From: Streptomyces sp. NBC_01497
GTDB taxonomy: Bacteria > Actinomycetota > Actinomycetes > Streptomycetales > Streptomycetaceae
DNA: 64,000 nucleotides
Reading direction: 5' to 3'
Assembly (NCBI RefSeq): GCF_036250695.1
Contig: NZ_CP109427.1
Coordinates: 6,572,001 to 6,636,000 of the forward strand
Below are positions 49,804 to 57,232 of the stretch, in pieces. The notes under the pieces were generated by a model. The model made no database searches, was not told the origin of the DNA, and worked only from the letters and a program-made list of their open reading frames with translations. Position 1 is the first letter of the stretch; each line of letters starts with the position of its first letter. A program made the translations under genes and the position numbers.

Positions 49804-50988
49804 TCAGTCCCACGGCAGGGTCCGCCAGGGGCTCTCCGGGTCCCCCGTCAGCACCCGGTGCGGCTCCAGCACGTTCTCGTACCACTCGCCGAACTCCTCG
49901 GTGTCGAAGCGCAGTACCCGCCCCAGCGCGTACCCCGCCGAGAAGTCCTCCCACGACGTGTGGCGGGTGCCCGCGAGCGCGCCCGCACGCAGGATCGCGT
50001 CCCGCGCCTCCTGGCCGCCGCACAGCCGCGCGCTCAGGCCCCAGCGGGCGAAGTTGACCGCGCGCCCGTAGTCGTACGCCGCCGCGCTGCGCACATACCC
50101 CTCGGGCGGCAGCAGTCCGTCGGCCCGGAAGCGGGCCTCGTAGCGCAGGATCCGCCCGATCAGCTCCTGGATGAGCGGGCCGAGGCCGTCGGGCGCGCCG
50201 AGGTCCGCCAGGGCCGTCGCGCAGGTCGCGCGCCATACGTCGAGGGGTACACGCACCTCGTCCGCGCCGGCCAGCTGCCGTCGCACGTCCAGGACGAACT
50301 CCGGTTCGCCGGGGCTGTTGCGCGCCTGGAGCAGCGCGTCCATCTGGACCTGCCAGTGCGCGTGCGTCGTCGTGCCCCACGACTCGCGCAGCAACTGCCC
50401 GTCGAGGGCGTAGTCGTCGTACACGTCGCCGATCTCGTTCCACAGCACGCCGTTGCGCACGGCCAGCGGCGCGCCGCAGGCCAGGGCCTGCGCGAGCAGC
50501 CCGCTCCGCGGCCCGTCGTACTTCGTCAGCAGCGCCACCGGGCGGGGGCCGGCCGGGTCCTGGCCACCGACGCGCACCGCTTTGAGCCAGCGCCGCCGGT
50601 GCCGGGGCCGGGCCGGGAAGGTCATCTCCGTCGGCGTCCCCGGGTTCACGCACAGACCGAAACGCGCGTCGGGCCACAGCTCCGCCATCGAGCGCAGCGA
50701 CGTCCGCTGCACCACCGTCCCCGCGCGCCGGGGCAGCCGCTCGCCCGCCGTGCGCACGGCCACACACCAGGCGCCCGCCCGGTCCCTGCAGGTGCCCCAG
50801 CGGACCGATCCGCCGGTGTCCGCCTGCTCCCTCGGCACGTACAGGAACAGGTCGCACCCGGCGAGCACCCGCAGGAAGGCGTCCGGGTCGCCGGTGCCGG
50901 CGGCGGCCCTCAGCTCCCGTTCGATCCGTGTCGCGGGCTCCCACGGCCGTGCGAACGAACGCGCCGCGGCCCTTCGTGTACTGTCCAC
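49804..50988 (-). CDS. SseB-like/DUF1266 protein
   Basis: This is a 394-residue cytoplasmic protein. The N-terminal half, about residues 20-160, resembles an SseB-type domain (FLRVLAGCDLFLYVPRE, LCVNPGTPTEMTF). The C-terminal half, about residues 185-394, matches DUF1266, with GLLAQALACGAPLAVRNGV, RESWG and YDYGRAVNFARWG. Neither domain has a defined reaction; DUF1266 proteins are sometimes linked to polymorphic-toxin or secretion loci. The GTG at 50988 lies after AGGG. It is divergent from the TerD-CAP gene across 106 bases, suggesting shared control. The function is unknown. Confidence 0.85.
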   Translation of the reverse strand: MDSTRRAAARSFARPWEPATRIERELRAAAGTGDPDAFLRVLAGCDLFLYVPREQADTGGSVRWGTCRDRAGAWCVAVRTAGERLPRRAGTVVQRTSLRSMAELWPDARFGLCVNPGTPTEMTFPARPRHRRRWLKAVRVGGQDPAGPRPVALLTKYDGPRSGLLAQALACGAPLAVRNGVLWNEIGDVYDDYALDGQLLRESWGTTTHAHWQVQMDALLQARNSPGEPEFVLDVRRQLAGADEVRVPLDVWRATCATALADLGAPDGLGPLIQELIGRILRYEARFRADGLLPPEGYVRSAAAYDYGRAVNFARWGLSARLCGGQEARDAILRAGALAGTRHTSWEDFSAGYALGRVLRFDTEEFGEWYENVLEPHRVLTGDPESPWRTLPWD

Positions 50989-51094
50989 CGGCCGACCCTA
51001 CCGAGCGATCCTCCGCCGCCGTCGGCGCACCCGCCAGGAACCGTGCGCCGCCCGCCCGCGTTTGTCCTGGTGTGCCGTACAGCGAGGGGCGGAA

Positions 51095-52525
51095 ATGGCC
51101 GAGTTGGTCCCCGGGGGAAACCAGGAACTGCCGGACGGCGCGCTGATACTGCGCGTCCCCGGCCCCTTCGACGTGTCCGCGCTGGTCACCGGCGACGACG
51201 GCCGGGTCACCGGGGACGCCGACTTCGTCTTCTTCAACCAGCCCCGCGCGCCGGGCGTCGAGGTCGGCTCCGACGGCGCCGCGAGCACGGTCCGCGTCGA
51301 CCCGGGGCGGCTGCGGCCCGGCGCGAGTCGCGTCACGCTCGTGCTCAGCGCCGCCGACCCCGGCACCCCGCTCGCCACGCTGCCCGCGCCGGTGCTCAGC
51401 GTGCGCGCCCCGGGCACCGGCGCGCCCCCGGAATCCGGATCGGGCAGGGGGCCCGGCGCCGTGTCCGGCATCCTCGTCGCGACCTTCCGCCCGCCGCCCG
51501 TCACCCGGCAGAGCGTGCTGCTGCTCGCCGAGGTCTACCGTCGGGGCGCCGTCTGGAAGCTCCGGGCCCTCGGCCAGGGGTACGCGGACGGCCTCGCCGG
51601 TATCGCCCGCGACTTCGGGGTGGACGTCGAGGACGACGGGGCTTCGGGCGCGCTCCCGCCCGCACCGCCGCGCCCGTCCGCGGACGAACCGCCGCGGGCG
51701 GCGCCGCCGGCACCCCCGCCCGCGCGGGGGCCGGCCGCCGGCGTGGAGGGGTACGCCGCGCTCGTGGACGCCGAGCGCGTACGCTCGGGTGCCGCGCCCG
51801 TGGCCCTCGACGACCGGCTCTGCGCCGCCGCGACGCGGCACGCCGCCGCCATGGCGGCGCACGGGTCGCTCACCGTCGAGGCACCCGACGGCGTCACCCT
51901 CTACCAGCGCGTCGGCGAGGCCGGCTTCTCGTGCCTGGCCCTGGGCGAACACCTCGTGTCCGGCCCGCGCGACGCCGCCGGATTCGTCGCGTACTGCCTG
52001 TCCGGGCCGGGCACCCGGGCGCCGTTCCACGACGCCGCGTACACCCACGCCGGCATCGGCCGCGCCGAGGCCGGCGGGGGAGCGGGCGGGGTGTTCTGGA
52101 CGGCGGTGTGGGCTTCCCCCTTCAGCGCCGAGGGCCTGGCCCGGCTCACCGCCGAGGTCGTCCGCCTGACCGGTGCCGAGCGGGCCGCCGCGGGACTCGG
52201 GCCGCTCGCCGTGGACCCGCTGCTGACGCACGCCGCCCAGGACCACAGCACGGGCATGGCCACCCGAGACTTCTACGCCCACACCGACCCGGACGGGCGC
52301 GAGCCCTGGGACCGGGCCCGCGCCGCCGGGGCCCGGCACCGGGGCATCGGGGAGAACATCGCCTGCGGCCAGCGTTCGGCCGCCGAGGTGGTGGAGGGCT
52401 GGATGAACAGCCCCGGGCACCGCGCCAACATCCTGCGCCCCGACTTCACGCACATCGGCGTCGGCTACGCCACCGGGGGCCGGTCGGGCACGTACTGGAC
52501 GCAGTTGTTCGGCATGGCGCACTGA
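51095..52525 (+). CDS. TerD domain fused to two CAP/SCP domains
   Basis: This 476-residue protein has three domains. Residues about 1-165 form a TerD (tellurium-resistance, Ca2+-binding) domain with DFVFFNQPRAPG, VRVDPGRLRPGASRVTLVLS and RRGAVWKLRALGQGY. A Pro/Ala linker follows. Residues about 215-345 and 350-476 are two SCP/CAP domains; the second is canonical (MATRDFYAHTDPDG, GENIACG, GHRANILRPDFTHIGVGYA) and the first is shorter and degenerate. There is no signal peptide at the ATG, although CAP proteins usually act outside the cell, so location is a puzzle. A GAGGGGCGGA box precedes the ATG at 51095. The function is unknown. Confidence 0.9.
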   Translation: MAELVPGGNQELPDGALILRVPGPFDVSALVTGDDGRVTGDADFVFFNQPRAPGVEVGSDGAASTVRVDPGRLRPGASRVTLVLSAADPGTPLATLPAPVLSVRAPGTGAPPESGSGRGPGAVSGILVATFRPPPVTRQSVLLLAEVYRRGAVWKLRALGQGYADGLAGIARDFGVDVEDDGASGALPPAPPRPSADEPPRAAPPAPPPARGPAAGVEGYAALVDAERVRSGAAPVALDDRLCAAATRHAAAMAAHGSLTVEAPDGVTLYQRVGEAGFSCLALGEHLVSGPRDAAGFVAYCLSGPGTRAPFHDAAYTHAGIGRAEAGGGAGGVFWTAVWASPFSAEGLARLTAEVVRLTGAERAAAGLGPLAVDPLLTHAAQDHSTGMATRDFYAHTDPDGREPWDRARAAGARHRGIGENIACGQRSAAEVVEGWMNSPGHRANILRPDFTHIGVGYATGGRSGTYWTQLFGMAH

Positions 52526-52649
52526 CGGGGCGCAGGACGGCGCGCAGAACGGCGCCGGGGGGACCCGGGCGGCCCCTCCGGGCCGACCGACGGCTCCGGG
52601 CGCCCGGTTCGCAGCGCCGACGGCCGCCGGCGTGCGGGCGAGTGCGATG

Positions 52650-52696
52650 CCCCGCCGTCCGGACACCACGCGGGGCGACCGGCCCGGACGGCGGGG
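52650..52696. terminator. Strong bidirectional terminator
   Basis: A perfect 13-bp stem (CCCCGCCGTCCGG at 52650-52662 with its complement at 52684-52696) closes a 21-base loop between the converging TerD-CAP and regulator genes. Confidence 0.7.
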
Positions 52697-52705
52697 GGCC
52701 GTGCC

Positions 52706-53278
52706 TCACGCGAGAGCGGGCCGCGCGGGCACGTACTTGTACCCGGCGCGGCGCACGGTGTGGATCGCCGTCCGGTGTGCCGGGCCGAGCTTCCTGCGCA
52801 GCCGGGCGATGTGCACGTCGACGGTCCTTCCGTCGCCCGCGTAGTGGTAACCCCAGATGAGTTCGAGCAACTGTGTACGCGAATGCACCAGATGGGGATG
52901 GGCGACGAAGTGGGCGAGCACCTCGAACTCCAGGTACGTCAGGTCCAGCGGCCGCCCGTCGACCTGGGCGGTGCGCTGTTCGAGGTCGACCCGGATGGCG
53001 GACCCCGGGCGGTCCGGGGAGCGCTCCGCCGGCCGGCCCCCGGCCGGGGCGAGGCGCGCCCGCCCGGAGTCGGCGACCGGTGGGTTCCCGAGAGCCTGCG
53101 GGTGGACGACGACCTGCGGTGAGAACAGGTCCTCGGGCGCGAGATGCGTCGGCGCGAGGACCACGTACGTGACGAGATGCTGGGCGGGTTCGCCCGTGGT
53201 CACCACCCGCAGGCGCCGCGGGGTGGCGGGCTGCGCGTCGCTGGTGTCCTCGGTGAGGATCTCGATGGGCTGCTGCAC
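52706..53278 (-). CDS. Winged-helix regulator without receiver domain (OmpR/PhoB DNA-binding type)
   Basis: This is a 190-residue protein. Residues about 95-188 are a complete OmpR/PhoB-type winged helix (DLTYLEFEVLAHFVAHPHLVHSRTQLL, GDGRTVDVHIARLRRKLG, IHTVRRAGYKY). The first 90 residues lack the aspartate and lysine pattern of a receiver domain and are variable. The GTG at 53278 has a perfect AAGGAG box. Stand-alone proteins of this kind occur in several copies per Streptomyces genome. Its targets and input signal are unknown, and no histidine kinase is adjacent. Confidence 0.92.
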   Translation of the reverse strand: MQQPIEILTEDTSDAQPATPRRLRVVTTGEPAQHLVTYVVLAPTHLAPEDLFSPQVVVHPQALGNPPVADSGRARLAPAGGRPAERSPDRPGSAIRVDLEQRTAQVDGRPLDLTYLEFEVLAHFVAHPHLVHSRTQLLELIWGYHYAGDGRTVDVHIARLRRKLGPAHRTAIHTVRRAGYKYVPARPALA

Positions 53279-53910
53279 GGTGGGGCTCCTTCGTGAGGAG
53301 ATGCGTGACAGGCGCGGCGGAGAACGTGCTCGACGGTCACGGAAGGCGAGATCCGGGGACGCGGCCGGTGGGCCGGGGCCCGCGGGAGAGACCCCGGCCG
53401 AGTCGCGCGCGACGGCGCGGGCGAGGACGGACCGGGCGATCGGGGCGGGGGAGTTCAGCCGGCCTTCGGGGCGGTGGCGCGCACGAGCCGACGGCTCAGC
53501 GGGCGGGGCACCGCGGGAAGGGACTCAGCGGCCGTCGGCACAGATCGCGCTGGCATTACGTCGCAGATCGACGTCCAAACGCGATACGAGAAACTCAGCC
53601 TGGCTCACAGGCAGCAGGCTCCCACCCCCGGCGCTGGGCCGTCAACGCCGGTCGGCTGACGTCTCACCATGCGGCGCTCCGGACCCTTACCCGCAACGAG
53701 CCTGCTCCCGGCTCCGGGCTTTCGTACCGGCCGGCCGGCCGGGGCGGGTGCGGCACCGCGATCCGCCGCGCCCGCAGGTCCCCGCGGCGCCGCGCCTGGG
53801 CGCGCGATGCCGGATCCGCGAGCGCCCGGACAGGGACGCTCGCGGATCGGTTCCTGACCGGAAAACCTCACCGGGGAAGGCGCGGCGGGAAAACCCGACG
53901 GGAAAAAGCA
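53279..53910. other. Long intergenic region between regulator and tRNA gene
   Basis: I see no supported gene in these 632 bases. Around 53555-53580 the base composition drops locally and ACGTC occurs twice, 13 bases apart (53558 and 53571), a spacing compatible with a site for an OmpR-type protein. The rest is GC-rich and featureless. Confidence 0.45.
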
Positions 53911-53936
53911 GAAGACCCCAGATACCTGGGGTCTTC
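53911..53936 (-). terminator. Terminator of the tRNA-Leu gene
   Basis: GAAGACCCCA and TGGGGTCTTC form a perfect 10-bp stem with a 6-base loop, five bases beyond the 3' end of the tRNA. Confidence 0.75.
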
Positions 53937-53941
53937 ACTGG

Positions 53942-54026
53942 TGTCCGAGGGGGGACTTGAACCCCCACGCCCGATAAAGGGCACTAGCACCTCAAGCTAG
54001 CGCGTCTGCCATTCCGCCACCCGGAC
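53942..54026 (-). tRNA. tRNA-Leu (anticodon GAG)
   Basis: The 85-base sequence folds as a class II tRNA. The acceptor GTCCGGG pairs with CTCGGAC (one G-U), followed by discriminator A. The D arm is GCGG-aatggcaga-CGC, and the anticodon arm CTAGC-TTGAGGT-GCTAG has GAG in the anticodon position. A long variable arm (TGCCC-TTTAT-CGGGC) and T arm GGGGG-TTCAAGT-CCCCC complete the fold. The 3' CCA is not encoded. It reads CUC and CUU leucine codons. Confidence 0.97.
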
Positions 54027-54156
54027 AAGGTGTCTGCCGGAGGCCTCCGGCCGTTCCGACGTGGAAAACCATAGCAAACTTCGGGGGGCCTTCGATCACG
54101 CCGGTGCTCGGGGCACCATGGGGGGATCACCAGCAACGATCGTGGGAGTGAGCAGC

Positions 54157-55482
54157 GTGAGCGAGCCGAGCGCGGAGCGGGCCCTGGCGGGCGAGGACGA
54201 GGTCGTCGACCTGTGCCGCGACCTGATCAGGATCGACACCAGCAACTACGGCGACCACTCCGGGCCGGGGGAGCGCGCGGCGGCGGAGTACGTGGCGGAG
54301 AAACTCGCCGAGGTCGGTCTCGAACCGCAGATCTTCGAGTCCCACAAGGGCCGGGCCTCCACGGTGGCCCGGATCGAGGGTGAGGACCCGTCCCGGCCCG
54401 CCCTGCTGATCCACGGCCACACGGACGTGGTCCCGGCGAACGCCGACGACTGGACGCACGATCCGTTCGCCGGGGAGATCGCCGACGGCTGCCTGTGGGG
54501 CCGCGGGGCGATCGACATGAAGGACATGGACGCGATGACGCTCGCCGTCGTGCGCGACCGGATGCGCAGCGGCCGCAAGCCCCCGCGCGACATCGTGCTG
54601 GCCTTCCTCGCCGACGAGGAGGCGGGCGGCACGTACGGCGCCCGCCACCTGGTGGACAACCACCCGGGCCTGTTCGAGGGCGTCACGGAGGCCATCAGCG
54701 AGGTCGGCGGCTTCTCCTTCGACGCGCGCGAGGATCTGCGCCTGTACCTCGTCCAGACGGCCGAGAAGGGCATGCACTGGATGAAGCTGACCGTGGACGG
54801 CACGGCCGGCCACGGGTCCATGACCAACACGGACAACGCGATCACCGAGCTCTGCGAGGCCGTGGCCCGCCTCGGCAGGCACCAGTGGCCGGTGCGCGTG
54901 ACCAAGACCGTGCGGTCCTTCCTGGACGAGTTGTCCGACGCGCTCGGCACCCCCCTCGACCCGGAGAACATGGAGGCCACGCTCGCCAAGCTCGGCGGCA
55001 TCGCCAAGATGGTCGGGACGACGCTGCGCAACTCGGCGGCGCCGACCATGCTCGGCGCGGGCTACAAGGTCAACGTGATCCCCGGGCAGGCCACCGCGCA
55101 CGTGGATGGACGCTTCCTGCCGGGCTTCGAGGACGAGTTCCTCACCGACCTCGACCGCGTCCTCGGCCCGCGCGTGCGGCGCGAGGACGTGCACGCGGAC
55201 AAGGCGGTGGAGACGACGTTCGACGGCAACCTGGTCGACGCCATGCAGATCGCGCTCAGCGCGGAGGACCCGATCGCGCGCGCCGTTCCGTACATGCTCT
55301 CCGGCGGTACGGACGCGAAGTCCTTCGACGACCTCGGCATCCGCGGCTTCGGTTTCGCGCCGCTCCGGCTGCCGCCCGAGCTGGACTTCGCCGGGATGTT
55401 CCACAGCGTGGACGAGCGGGTCCCGGTCGACGGCCTCAAGTTCGGCACCCGCGTGCTCGACCGCTTCATCGACCACTGCTGA
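54157..55482 (+). CDS. M20/M25/M40-family metallopeptidase
   Basis: This is a 441-residue binuclear zinc hydrolase of the ArgE/DapE/CPG2 type. The zinc-binding HGHTDVVP lies near residue 86, then GRGAIDMKD with the bridging Asp, and DEEAGGTYGARHL with the catalytic Glu near residue 151. The dimerisation domain contains GTAGHGSMTN. A late His in AGMFHSVDE completes the site. The GTG at 54157 is chosen for the GGGAG box eight bases upstream; a GTG at 54148 is also in frame. Close relatives are found throughout Streptomyces next to the chaplin genes. The substrate (a dipeptide or N-acyl amino acid) is unknown. Confidence 0.93.
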   Translation: MSEPSAERALAGEDEVVDLCRDLIRIDTSNYGDHSGPGERAAAEYVAEKLAEVGLEPQIFESHKGRASTVARIEGEDPSRPALLIHGHTDVVPANADDWTHDPFAGEIADGCLWGRGAIDMKDMDAMTLAVVRDRMRSGRKPPRDIVLAFLADEEAGGTYGARHLVDNHPGLFEGVTEAISEVGGFSFDAREDLRLYLVQTAEKGMHWMKLTVDGTAGHGSMTNTDNAITELCEAVARLGRHQWPVRVTKTVRSFLDELSDALGTPLDPENMEATLAKLGGIAKMVGTTLRNSAAPTMLGAGYKVNVIPGQATAHVDGRFLPGFEDEFLTDLDRVLGPRVRREDVHADKAVETTFDGNLVDAMQIALSAEDPIARAVPYMLSGGTDAKSFDDLGIRGFGFAPLRLPPELDFAGMFHSVDERVPVDGLKFGTRVLDRFIDHC

Positions 55483-55620
55483 GCGGCCCCGCCCCGGGTC
55501 GCGCCGACGGCCGCCGCCACCGGCCGTCGGCGCCGCGTCCCTGACGCGTGATTCGTTCGTGTGTCCGGCACCCTCACGGGGACGAGTGAATCCGACCATA
55601 AGCTCGTAGCCCCATTAGTC

Positions 55621-55677
55621 CCTCCTCGTTACAGGTGTGCGGTCCGCAGCTGGGGCCGCGCTTTGCCAACGAGGAGG
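55621..55677 (+). promoter_or_regulatory. chpH leader hairpin that pairs with the ribosome-binding site
   Basis: CCTCCTCGTT at 55621-55630 is the exact complement of AACGAGGAGG at 55668-55677, which contains the chpH Shine-Dalgarno sequence. The intervening 37 bases include a smaller GCGG/CCGC stem. In the mRNA this would hide the ribosome-binding site, so it may be a post-transcriptional switch. Confidence 0.55.
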
Positions 55678-55681
55678 AACA

Positions 55682-55915
55682 ATGATCAAGAAGGTCGTCG
55701 CTGCTGCGGCTGTCACCGGTGGTCTGGTGCTCGCGGGCGCCGGTATGGCCTCCGCCGACGCGGGTGCCCAGGGCGCCGCTGTGCAGTCCCCGGGTGTTCT
55801 CTCCGGCAACGTCATCCAGGTGCCGGTGCACATCCCGGTGAACGTGTGCGGCAACACGGTCTCTGTGATCGGGCTGCTGAACCCCGCCTTCGGCAACACC
55901 TGCGTCAACGCGTGA
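55682..55915 (+). CDS. chpH: Short chaplin ChpH
   Basis: This is a 77-residue secreted protein. A signal peptide covers residues 1 to about 26 (MIKKVVAAAAVTGGLVLAGA, cleavage after ASA). The mature chaplin domain contains QSPGVLSGN, VPVHIPVNVCGNTV and GLLNPAFGNTC with Cys56 and Cys74 spaced as in amyloid-forming chaplins. These proteins coat aerial hyphae and lower surface tension. A GAGGAGGAAC box lies just before the ATG at 55682, inside the leader hairpin. The gene is followed by a strong hairpin and then a long chaplin gene, the same pairing as chpH and chpC in S. coelicolor as I remember it. Confidence 0.96.
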   Translation: MIKKVVAAAAVTGGLVLAGAGMASADAGAQGAAVQSPGVLSGNVIQVPVHIPVNVCGNTVSVIGLLNPAFGNTCVNA

Positions 55916-55950
55916 CGTTGTAGGTCGGCCCGCACAGGGCCCGAATCCGG

Positions 55951-55987
55951 GTGGCCCCGGAGTGCGCGCCATGCACTCCGGGGCCAC
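55951..55987 (+). terminator. Terminator/attenuator between the chaplin genes
   Basis: A perfect 15-bp stem (GTGGCCCCGGAGTGC at 55951-55965 with 55973-55987) closes a 7-base loop 35 bases after chpH. It should end or reduce transcription before the long chaplin gene, which starts 62 bases later. Confidence 0.75.
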
Positions 55988-56049
55988 TGGGTATCCCGTC
56001 CCCGGCGTGGACCGGGGGAATTCCGCATGGCAGAAGGCAGGAACTTCAG

Positions 56050-56901
56050 ATGAGACAGGGCACGCGCAAGGGCCTGATCACTTTCGCGGCCGCGGGCGGC
56101 GTCATCGCCCTCGGTGGCGGAGTGGCACACGCCGACTCGGGAGCCGAGGGCAGCGCCGTCGGTTCGCCGGGCGTGCTGTCCGGCAACAACGTGCAGGTGC
56201 CGGTGCACATCCCGGTCAACGTGTGCGGCAACACCGTGAACGTCGTCGGACTGCTCAACCCGGCGATGGGCAACAACTGCGTCAACGCCTCCGGCAACGG
56301 TGGCGCGCACGGCGGCTCCCAGTACGGCGGCGGCCACCAGGGCGGAGGGTCCCACCAGGGCGGCGGGTCCCAGCACGGTGGTGGCTCGCAGGGCGGTACG
56401 CACAGCGGCGGTCACCAGGGCGGAGGGTCCCACCAGGGTGGCGGCTCGCACGCGGGTGGCGGTCACCAGGGCGGCGGCTCGCACGCGGGCGGCGGCTCGA
56501 CGGCCGGCGGCGACACGTCCCACTCCCCGGGCGTCGGTTCGGGCAACAGTGTGGGCATCCCGATCGACATCCCCGTGAACGTCTGCGGCCTCGGTGTCGA
56601 CGTCGTCGGCCTGCTCAACCCGCTGACCGGCCAGTCGTGCGAAAACGTGGACACACCGCCGGCACCCCCGGCGCCGCACCACCCCGGGACGCCGGTGACC
56701 CCGCCCGCCCCGCACACGGCGACCCACCGCAACATCCCGCCGGTGCCGAACGCCCCGGAGCCCCGGACGGTGCCCAGGACCGTGCCGGTCGCGCAGCTCG
56801 CGCACACGGGTTCGCAAGGCCTCGGGATCGCGGTCCCGGCGGCGGCGGGCATGCTGCTCGCAGGCACCATCCTCTACCGCCGTTCCCGCGCCGCCGCGTA
56901 A
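56050..56901 (+). CDS. Long, sortase-anchored chaplin (ChpA/B/C type)
   Basis: This is a 283-residue cell-wall protein. The signal peptide spans residues 1-28, the first chaplin domain about 30-80 (Cys59, Cys77) and a Gly/His/Ser/Gln repeat region about 82-152 (HQGGGS units). A second chaplin domain spans about 156-200 (Cys179, Cys197), followed by a Pro/Thr-rich stalk. The sortase signal LAHTG is at 250-254, then a membrane helix and an Arg tail (YRRSRAAA). Sortase would link it to peptidoglycan so that it displays two chaplin modules and helps nucleate rodlets. The His-rich repeat linker is unusual and might bind metal. An AGGA box lies before the ATG at 56050. Confidence 0.95.
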   Translation: MRQGTRKGLITFAAAGGVIALGGGVAHADSGAEGSAVGSPGVLSGNNVQVPVHIPVNVCGNTVNVVGLLNPAMGNNCVNASGNGGAHGGSQYGGGHQGGGSHQGGGSQHGGGSQGGTHSGGHQGGGSHQGGGSHAGGGHQGGGSHAGGGSTAGGDTSHSPGVGSGNSVGIPIDIPVNVCGLGVDVVGLLNPLTGQSCENVDTPPAPPAPHHPGTPVTPPAPHTATHRNIPPVPNAPEPRTVPRTVPVAQLAHTGSQGLGIAVPAAAGMLLAGTILYRRSRAAA

Positions 56902-56940
56902 CGTCACTCGGCGCGTGGGCACACACGGAGACCGGGACGG

Positions 56941-56967
56941 GCCCCGCACCTCTCACACGGGCGGGGC
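56941..56967. terminator. Terminator after the long chaplin
   Basis: GCCCCGC (56941-56947) pairs with GCGGGGC (56961-56967) between the converging chaplin and DUF5703 genes. Confidence 0.45.
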
Positions 56968-56996
56968 TCGTTCCGCTGTCGCGGGCGGGATGGCGC

Positions 56997-57185
56997 TCAC
57001 CAGGTGGCGCGTACCTGTCGGATGATGCGCCGGCGCAGCCGCACCCTGCGGCTGCCGTCCCGGTGCAGACTCAGGCGGTCCAGTTCCCAGTGCCCGTACT
57101 CGGCATGGTCCGTCAGCAGACGGGCGGCGTCCGTGCGGGATACCCCGCGGGGCACGTACACGTCGACAAATTCGTATTCCGGCAT
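56997..57185 (-). CDS. Small conserved basic protein (DUF5703-like)
   Basis: This 62-residue protein has a strongly basic C-terminus (RRVRLRRRIIRQVR) and an N-terminal MPEYEFVDVYVPRGVS. I remember near-identical small proteins in streptomycetes under the name DUF5703. It has no signal peptide or cysteine. The start is the ATG at 57185. The function is unknown; the positive charge suggests binding to nucleic acid or to an acidic partner. Confidence 0.82.
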   Translation of the reverse strand: MPEYEFVDVYVPRGVSRTDAARLLTDHAEYGHWELDRLSLHRDGSRRVRLRRRIIRQVRATW

Positions 57186-57232
57186 CGCATCTATTGTGCG
57201 ACCAGACCCCGGATACGGATAGCGTCTGCTCT

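Noticed and set aside
49703..52860. Frames of about 1000 codons on both strands across the SseB/DUF1266 and TerD-CAP genes
   Set aside because: These are shadows crossing gene borders; the real genes on each strand have motifs and ribosome-binding sites.
53555..53580. Second tRNA or small RNA near the low-GC spot upstream of tRNA-Leu
   Set aside because: No cloverleaf or strong hairpin can be drawn; only short direct repeats are present.
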